From NCBI GenBank assembly GCA_002423615.1, contig DIKO01000011.1:1-64000 (forward strand): a stretch of 64,000 nt of DNA, in the 5' to 3' direction. Below are positions 58,912-64,000 of the stretch, piece by piece; position 1 is the stretch's first letter; each line of letters begins with the position of its first letter. This DNA is from Desulfobacteraceae bacterium UBA5616. GTDB lineage: Bacteria; Desulfobacterota; Desulfobacteria; Desulfobacterales; UBA5616. The notes under the pieces were generated by a model, which made no database searches, was not told where the DNA came from, and worked only from the letters and a program-made list of their open reading frames with translations. The position numbers and the translations under genes are program-made.

Positions 58912-59032
58912 GTCATTCACCGGGACTTTAGGGGATTTCATCTTTTTTCACTTGTAAAAGATTAAAAATCGCGGTTAATTACCTGCAGGTTTTCCCCGGA
59001 ACCGTTAACCCTTTTATCGCACCCGTGAACCC

Positions 59033-60646
59033 ATGATGGATGTCCGAACCGCCATAGACGCGACCCAGCGAAATAGACTTCTGTCAGACCTTGAAGGTGA
59101 AAGGTTTGATGTTCTTATCATCGGCGCAGGCATCACCGGCTGCGGTATCGCCCGGGAAGCGGCCATGCGGGGCCTTTCGACCCTTCTTGTCGACGCCGGA
59201 GACATCGCATCCGGCACCTCCGGCAGGTCCTCCAAACTCATTCACGGCGGATTGAGATACCTGGCCCAGGGTCAGATGACCGTGGTGCGTGAAGCGGCAA
59301 GGGAACGCAGGACTTTAAGGAAAATCGCCCCCCACCTGTCCCTCACCAACCCCATGGTGGTTCTGGCCAGATCCGGAAAAGCCGTCCGGATCCTGAAAAC
59401 CGGGATGTGGACCTATGAAAAACTCGGAGAGGTTGACCCGGCTGAACGTCATGTGCAATGGGACCGGGAGCTCATCCATTTAAACGAGCCGTTCGTTGAT
59501 TCCAAAGACCTGGAGGGTGCCCTGGTGTATCCGGAGTACCTGACGGACGACGCCCGCCTCACCCTGGCCAATGCCCGAAGCGCCGCCGCCCATGGGGCCA
59601 AGGTGGCCACCTACACCGCCGTGGTCGAACTTCTGAAAGAAAACGGAAAGGTGACCGGCGCCGTCCTTACGGATGTCGCGACGGAGGCGGTCTCCGCCAT
59701 AAGGGTTCATGCCCGGCAGGTGATCAACGCAGCCGGCCCCTGGGTGGATATCGTCCGTAAATTCGAAGACCGGAAGGCAAGGAACAAACTCCAGCTCACC
59801 AAGGGGATTCACATCGTGGTTTCAAGGTCCCGCCTTCCCCTGAACAACACCGTGGTCTGGACGGCGGGGGACGGCCGCGGCCTCTTCGCCGTTCCCCGGG
59901 GTGGTTTCGTCTATATCGGCACTACGGACACGTTTTTCCCAAAGCCCGCATACTGGCCCGAAATCACACGGGAGGACATCATTTACCTGACCGCTTCCGC
60001 CGATACGGTCTTTGACATGGACCCCATCAGGGACACAGACATCCTGGCCCTCTGGTCCGGCATCCGTCCCCTTCTGGGCGCCAGAGGGAAAAAGCCCTCT
60101 GAAATTTCCAGACGGAACGAAATTTTCAGGGGACCCGGCGGCATGCTGACCGTTGCCGGCGGAAAACTCACCAGCTTCCGTTCCATGGCCCAGCGGGTGG
60201 CGGACCAGTGCGAAAAATTGCTGAACCGCAAACCCGGCATCTCCACAACCGGTGAAATCCCCCTGCCCGGCGGCGACTTTGCCGGGACCTTTGCCGCATT
60301 GACGGAAAAGGTCCGGCTTCTCGGGTTTTCAGAAGAAGAGGCCGGTCGCCTGGCAGGCCTTTACGGAAACGAGGCACTCGAGATCTTTTCCGGAGAAAGC
60401 GGCCCGGCTGGCGAAGCCGCATTTGCCGTTCGATTCGAAGGGGCCCTCATGCTGGAAGATTACTGGATCAGGAGAAGCGCGAGGTCTTATTTTGACGTGA
60501 ACAACGGAATCCCCGCTTTGGAATCCGCTTCGAAAGCCATGGCCCGGCTTCTGGGATGGAGCGAAAGCAAACGGATGGCCCAGGTGGATGCCTGTGTTCA
60601 AAAGCAGCGTAATATCATCACCAGGCCGCATGACACGCAACCGTAA
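59033..60646 (+). CDS. glpD: FAD-dependent glycerol-3-phosphate dehydrogenase (GlpD/GlpA type)
   Basis: 537 residues. The FAD-binding motif is VLIIGAGITGCGIAREAA, followed by the family signatures ASGTSGRSSKLIHGGLRYL and, at the end of the catalytic part, GGKLTSFRSMAQRVADQC. The C-terminal helical domain is present (LEDYWIRRSARSYFDVNNG). It oxidises sn-glycerol-3-phosphate to dihydroxyacetone phosphate and passes electrons to a quinone or Fe-S partner at the membrane. A second ATG lies 3 nt downstream and the ribosome binding site is weak. It is followed directly by an AGPS-like gene and a glycerol-kinase-like gene, so the three probably form one pathway. Confidence 0.92.
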   Translation: MMDVRTAIDATQRNRLLSDLEGERFDVLIIGAGITGCGIAREAAMRGLSTLLVDAGDIASGTSGRSSKLIHGGLRYLAQGQMTVVREAARERRTLRKIAPHLSLTNPMVVLARSGKAVRILKTGMWTYEKLGEVDPAERHVQWDRELIHLNEPFVDSKDLEGALVYPEYLTDDARLTLANARSAAAHGAKVATYTAVVELLKENGKVTGAVLTDVATEAVSAIRVHARQVINAAGPWVDIVRKFEDRKARNKLQLTKGIHIVVSRSRLPLNNTVVWTAGDGRGLFAVPRGGFVYIGTTDTFFPKPAYWPEITREDIIYLTASADTVFDMDPIRDTDILALWSGIRPLLGARGKKPSEISRRNEIFRGPGGMLTVAGGKLTSFRSMAQRVADQCEKLLNRKPGISTTGEIPLPGGDFAGTFAALTEKVRLLGFSEEEAGRLAGLYGNEALEIFSGESGPAGEAAFAVRFEGALMLEDYWIRRSARSYFDVNNGIPALESASKAMARLLGWSESKRMAQVDACVQKQRNIITRPHDTQP

Positions 60647-60688
60647 TAAATGAAACAACCCGGATTTTGCAGGAAAGGACATCACACC

Positions 60689-62098
60689 ATGGACACACAG
60701 GAGGTCATCGCCAGGTTAAGGCAGGCCGTCGACGAAACAAAGGTCAGGACCAACCTTGAATTTTTAGCCGAACGGCGCCACGATTATTCCGTATTAAGCC
60801 AGCTGGCGGACCTGAAGGGCCGGGGCTGCCCCAACCCCGCCTGCGTGGTGACCCCTTCCACCACCAATGACGTGGCTGCCGTGGTGAAAATCTGCCGGGA
60901 AACGAAAACGCCCCTGTTGACCTTCGGACTGGGTTCCGGCGTGGTCTGCGGCATCATGGCCACGCCTCACTGCGTTCTTCTGGATATGGGGGCCATGAAG
61001 AAAATCAGGATGATCGACACGGACAATCTGATGGCCACCTTCGAAGCCGGGGTCCGGGGGTCCGACGCCGAAGCGGCCGTGGCCAGACGGGGCATGACTA
61101 TCGGACATTTTCCCCAGTCCATGGATGTTTCCTCGGTGGGCGGATGGGTGGCCACCCGCTCCTCCGGCCAGTTTTCCAGCGCATACGGGAGCATCGAGGA
61201 CATGGTCATGGGCATTGAGGCCGTGCTGCCCGACGGGGAAATCTACAGCACCCGGCTTACCCCGAGGGCGTCATCCGGTCCTGATTTGAAACACCTTTTT
61301 CTGGGAAGCGAGGGAACCTTGGGCGTCATTACCGCCGTGACCTTTTCCCTGTACTGGAGAGCCCCGAAACAGGATTACAGCGCCTGGCGAGCCCCTTCCA
61401 TGGAAAAGGGATTTTCATTTCAGCGGCACGTGATCCAGTCCGGATGGAACCCGCCGGTGATGCGCCAATACGACGCAACAGAGGTCAAACGGCTTTTTCC
61501 GGACCAGGCCCGGGACCGGGACGCTTTCATCATCCTGGTCCACGAAGGGCCCACGGGCCGGGTGGAGGCCGAGTTGAAAGAGTGTGAAGAGATTGCATCG
61601 GATCTCGGCATCGGCAGGGCCCCTTCCGAACCGATTTTAAAATGGCTTCAGGACCGGAATCACGTGCCCGGGTTTGAAAGCTTTTTGCAAAACAACATCA
61701 TCCTGGACACCATCGAAATCGCCGCCACCTGGGACCGTATCGAAGGGATTTACCACAACGCCGTATCTTCGCTGAACCTCGTTCCGAACATGCTGAACGC
61801 TTCGGCCCACAGTTCGCACTGCTACCGATCGGGCATCAATCTCTACTTCACTTTCGCGGCCAGAGTCGATGATCCCGGAAACATGGAAACAGTTTACGAT
61901 GACTGCTGGAAAAGGGTCATGGAGGCCACCCTCAGAGGCGGGGGCGGCATCTCCCACCACCACGGCATCGGCCGCATCCGCAAGAAATGGCTGGCCGACG
62001 AACTGGGACCCGCCGGGGTGGGGATCCTGAGGAAAATCAAAAACGTTCTGGACCCCGAAAACATCATGAACCCCGAGGTGCTTATTCCCCATGAATAA
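60689..62098 (+). CDS. FAD-linked oxidase resembling alkylglycerone-phosphate synthase
   Basis: 469 residues from the ATG at 60689, preceded by AAAGGA; an ATG at 60650 has none. The N-terminal PCMH-type FAD domain has GHFPQSMDVSSVGGWVATRS, SGQFSSAYGSIEDMVMGIE and FLGSEGTLGVIT. The C-terminal part contains GGGISHHHGIGRIRKKWL; a triple His in this place is typical of alkyl-DHAP synthase, while D-lactate or glycolate oxidases have EHG. Alkyl-DHAP synthase replaces the acyl group of acyl-DHAP by a fatty alcohol, the first step to ether lipids. Neighbouring GlpD-like and glycerol-kinase-like genes supply or use the glycerol backbone. A simple alpha-hydroxyacid oxidase role remains possible. Confidence 0.8.
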   Translation: MDTQEVIARLRQAVDETKVRTNLEFLAERRHDYSVLSQLADLKGRGCPNPACVVTPSTTNDVAAVVKICRETKTPLLTFGLGSGVVCGIMATPHCVLLDMGAMKKIRMIDTDNLMATFEAGVRGSDAEAAVARRGMTIGHFPQSMDVSSVGGWVATRSSGQFSSAYGSIEDMVMGIEAVLPDGEIYSTRLTPRASSGPDLKHLFLGSEGTLGVITAVTFSLYWRAPKQDYSAWRAPSMEKGFSFQRHVIQSGWNPPVMRQYDATEVKRLFPDQARDRDAFIILVHEGPTGRVEAELKECEEIASDLGIGRAPSEPILKWLQDRNHVPGFESFLQNNIILDTIEIAATWDRIEGIYHNAVSSLNLVPNMLNASAHSSHCYRSGINLYFTFAARVDDPGNMETVYDDCWKRVMEATLRGGGGISHHHGIGRIRKKWLADELGPAGVGILRKIKNVLDPENIMNPEVLIPHE

Positions 62099-63536
62099 AT
62101 TTCTCCTGGGCATGGACGCCGGCACCACCAACATCCGCTCCATGGTGGTCGATGATTCCGGCAGGGTCGTGGGCCGGGCCAAAGCCAAATGCCGGCTCAA
62201 CTACCCCAGGCCGGGGCATGTGGAGCAGGACCCGGAAGTCCTCTGGTCCATCGCCATGGACACGGTGGGAAAGGCTTTGGCCGATGCGGAGGTTCATCCC
62301 CGGGATGTGGCTGCCGTGGGCATTACGGGGCAGCGTTCCTCCATCGTCATCTGGGAACGGGAAACCGGAAGGCCCCTGGGGCCGGTTATCATCTGGCAGG
62401 ATCTTCGCGGGGCCGTCCGGGCAAAGGAACTGAACGAAAAAGGGTACATCACGGTCAACGCGCTGTCCGCGGCTTCAAAACTCGAGCCGGCATTGACCGC
62501 CATCCCCGACGGCTGGAAAAGAATGAGAAACAATGAACTGGCATGGGGAAATGTCGACAGCTACATCGCCTTCCGGATGAGCGGCGGAACGGTTCATGCC
62601 ACGGACGCCTCCAATGCATGCGGCACCGGGTATTTCGATCTGCTCACCGGCTGGAAATGGTTTGACGATCTTCTCGAAGAACAAGGGCTTTTGCCTTCCT
62701 TTTTCCCCGAGGTCATGGACACCGCCGGCATCTTCGGTTACACGGCAGCGAAGGTCTTCGGCGCAACGGTTCCCATCGGCGCCATGATCGGGGACCAGCA
62801 GTCCGCCGCCTATGCACAGGGATGTCTCACACCCGGAGAAGCCAAGATTTCCTTCGGAACATCCGCCACCTGCGACGTGAACACCGGGGACGAAATCAGG
62901 CTGGCCACCGGAAGCTATCCCTTTGTCATGTGGTTCCGGGAGAACCGGAAAACCTTCTGCCTGGAAGGCATGGTCATCACCGCCGGAGCCGTTTTCGACT
63001 GGCTTGCCGCCGTGGGCATCCTGAAGTCGCATGATGAAGCGGAGAAAACTGCCGGACAGGCGGCAAATGCCGGCGGGATTCGTTTTCTCCCGGCCCTCCA
63101 GGGTCTGGGAACCCCCCACAACCAATACGACCGTTACGGGGCCTTCCATAACCTGACGCTGGCCGCCTCCAAAGCCAATATCGTTCATGCCGCCATGGAA
63201 GGGGTATCCTTCCGGGTCCGGGAAATGCTGGAGCGCATCTACCTGGATTCGGGCCTTCCGGCCCAGGACACTTTAAGGGTGGACGGCGGGGCCGCCATGA
63301 ACGTCGCCTTCATGCAGGTCCTGTCCAATATCACGGGGCTTTTGATCGAACGCATGGACCCGGTGGAAGCCACGGCCTACGGGGCCGCCCTTCTGGCCGG
63401 GGAGGCCTGCGGCATCTGGGCGCCCTTCAGTTCGGGGCGGATTCGAAAGGTGGACAGGGTGTTTTCGCCCGCATGGAGCCAAAGCCGGCGGGATGAGGAA
63501 TTTCACGACTGGAAAAAGAGTTTCGGTCTGGCGTGA
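62091..63536 (+). CDS. FGGY-family carbohydrate kinase, glycerol-kinase-like
   Basis: 481 residues. It starts FLLGMDAGTTNIRSMVVD (phosphate 1 motif) and shows AVGITGQRSSIVIW, GPVIIWQDLRG with the catalytic Asp region, IGAMIGDQQSAAYAQG, KISFGTSATCDVNTG, GAVFDWLA and VDGGAAMNVAFMQVLSN. The WQDLRG rather than the WQCRRT of many glycerol kinases leaves the sugar or polyol open, but the operon with GlpD-like and AGPS-like genes favours glycerol or a glycerol-like triol. The start overlaps the preceding gene by 8 nt, indicating coupled translation. Confidence 0.88.
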   Translation: MNKFLLGMDAGTTNIRSMVVDDSGRVVGRAKAKCRLNYPRPGHVEQDPEVLWSIAMDTVGKALADAEVHPRDVAAVGITGQRSSIVIWERETGRPLGPVIIWQDLRGAVRAKELNEKGYITVNALSAASKLEPALTAIPDGWKRMRNNELAWGNVDSYIAFRMSGGTVHATDASNACGTGYFDLLTGWKWFDDLLEEQGLLPSFFPEVMDTAGIFGYTAAKVFGATVPIGAMIGDQQSAAYAQGCLTPGEAKISFGTSATCDVNTGDEIRLATGSYPFVMWFRENRKTFCLEGMVITAGAVFDWLAAVGILKSHDEAEKTAGQAANAGGIRFLPALQGLGTPHNQYDRYGAFHNLTLAASKANIVHAAMEGVSFRVREMLERIYLDSGLPAQDTLRVDGGAAMNVAFMQVLSNITGLLIERMDPVEATAYGAALLAGEACGIWAPFSSGRIRKVDRVFSPAWSQSRRDEEFHDWKKSFGLA

Positions 63537-63644
63537 AACCCCCGCCGGGTTTCTGCGAAAAGCGTTCAGGCTGTTGAGGCGGATTTATGATCAACCGCGG
63601 AATTGGCGGAAGAACCGGCAAAACTTCAGGGAGATGATTGAATC

Positions 63645-64000
63645 ATGAGGGTACTTTTAATATCCGTCATTACCGAAAATCTTTACATGACGGTTTTACC
63701 GTTGGGGGCGGCGTATATCGCTGCGGCCGCACGGGATGCCGGACATGATGTAAAAATGCTGAGTCTGAGATCGAGAAATGATGATTATCTGGAAATATTG
63801 AAAACTGAAGTGAACCGATTCAGGCCCCGGGTCATCGGGGTTTCCATGAGAAACGTGGATGATCAGAGCATGAAGAATACGGTCTTTCTTTTGGAACCGG
63901 TGAAGGAAGTCGTGAAAACGTGCCGTGCCCTTTCAGATGCCACCATTGTTCTGGGAGGCGCGGGATACAGTATTTTTCCCACCAGTTCCCTCGCCTACAC
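63645..64000 (+). CDS. B12-binding/radical SAM-type protein, N-terminal part (runs off the window)
   Basis: A frame of 118 codons beginning with ATG at 63645 (GGGAG about 11 nt upstream) is open to the window end. RVLLISVITENLYM, PLGAAYIAAAARDAGHDVKM and PRVIGVSMRN, then TIVLGGAGYSIFP, follow the B12-binding domain that precedes the radical SAM domain in BchE-type enzymes. The typical DxHxxG ligand motif is absent in what is visible, so cobalamin may bind base-off without His. The radical SAM core would lie beyond the window. Confidence 0.65.
   Translation, partial: MRVLLISVITENLYMTVLPLGAAYIAAAARDAGHDVKMLSLRSRNDDYLEILKTEVNRFRPRVIGVSMRNVDDQSMKNTVFLLEPVKEVVKTCRALSDATIVLGGAGYSIFPTSSLAY

Noticed and set aside
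63535..63553. Hairpin GAAACCC/GGGTTTC at the end of the FGGY kinase gene
   Set aside because: It overlaps the stop codon, is only seven base pairs and has no T tract, so I do not list it as a terminator.
1..64000. CRISPR array, tRNA, rRNA, transposase, integrase or phage genes
   Set aside because: No regularly spaced repeats, no cloverleaf with conserved arms, no rRNA segments and no mobile-element proteins were seen on either strand.

Overview
The window looks like chromosomal DNA of a Desulfobacterota bacterium, probably an anaerobic sulfate-reducer-like member of the Desulfobacterales. The evidence is the moderately GC-rich coding sequence, the abundance of CoA-ester genes (acyl-CoA ligase, acyl-CoA dehydrogenases, CoA transferases, a crotonase), an HdrD/GlpC-type iron-sulfur oxidoreductase, a LEPR-XLL giant surface protein, a DASS transporter wired to several two-component proteins, and Mo/Fe-S enzymes. 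I saw no rRNA, tRNA, CRISPR array, transposase or phage gene.

Layout: 1-1920, 5' part of a giant repetitive LEPR-XLL protein. 2511-9144, an unusual minus-strand gene set: acyl-CoA ligase, a DUF3467 protein carrying two copies of an unrecognised domain, a radical SAM enzyme, a probable single-domain relative of the duplicated protein, and a COMT-type O-methyltransferase. This is the best candidate here for an undescribed biosynthetic system. 9362-11705, Ca2+/Na+ exchanger and a Cys-rich GcvH-like protein. 11788-16334, a secreted-protein operon (Ig-like protein, anchored CarboxypepD_reg-like protein, Zn-phospholipase-C/P1-nuclease-like protein, small secreted protein). 16541-20026, archaemetzincin, NtrC-type regulator, histidine kinase. 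20189-26032, a DASS symporter with small membrane proteins, two response regulators (one with CBS domains) and a sensor kinase behind a good sigma-54 promoter. 26310-33257, rhomboid protease, CoA-transferase remnants, Ntn-hydrolase, acyl-CoA dehydrogenase-rubredoxin fusion and HdrD-like protein. 33292-43529, a long arsenic island (ArsR, permease, thioredoxin-like protein, Acr3, ArsM) whose arsM is translationally coupled to a TolC/MFP/RND efflux system. 43670-46851, PtsP and a DUF2279 protein. 47024-52902, acyl-CoA dehydrogenase, APH-type kinase, racemase-like protein, BioB-like radical SAM enzyme, ferredoxin and a broken crotonase. 52904-58807, a tightly overlapping NosL/thioredoxin-like/ABC transporter operon behind a broken molybdopterin oxidoreductase. 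59033-63536, GlpD-like, alkylglycerone-phosphate-synthase-like and FGGY kinase genes, then the start of a B12-binding/radical-SAM-type protein at the window edge.

A second theme is gene decay. At least five otherwise recognisable genes are interrupted: a CoA transferase with internal and C-terminal loss (27311), a CoA transferase with a one-base homopolymer frameshift (31665), a 4Fe-4S protein with an internal deletion (40154), a crotonase with a perfect 8-bp tandem duplication (52501) and a molybdopterin oxidoreductase with an internal deletion (about 58400). Either this genome is losing catabolic functions or part of the pattern is an assembly artefact; raw reads would decide.
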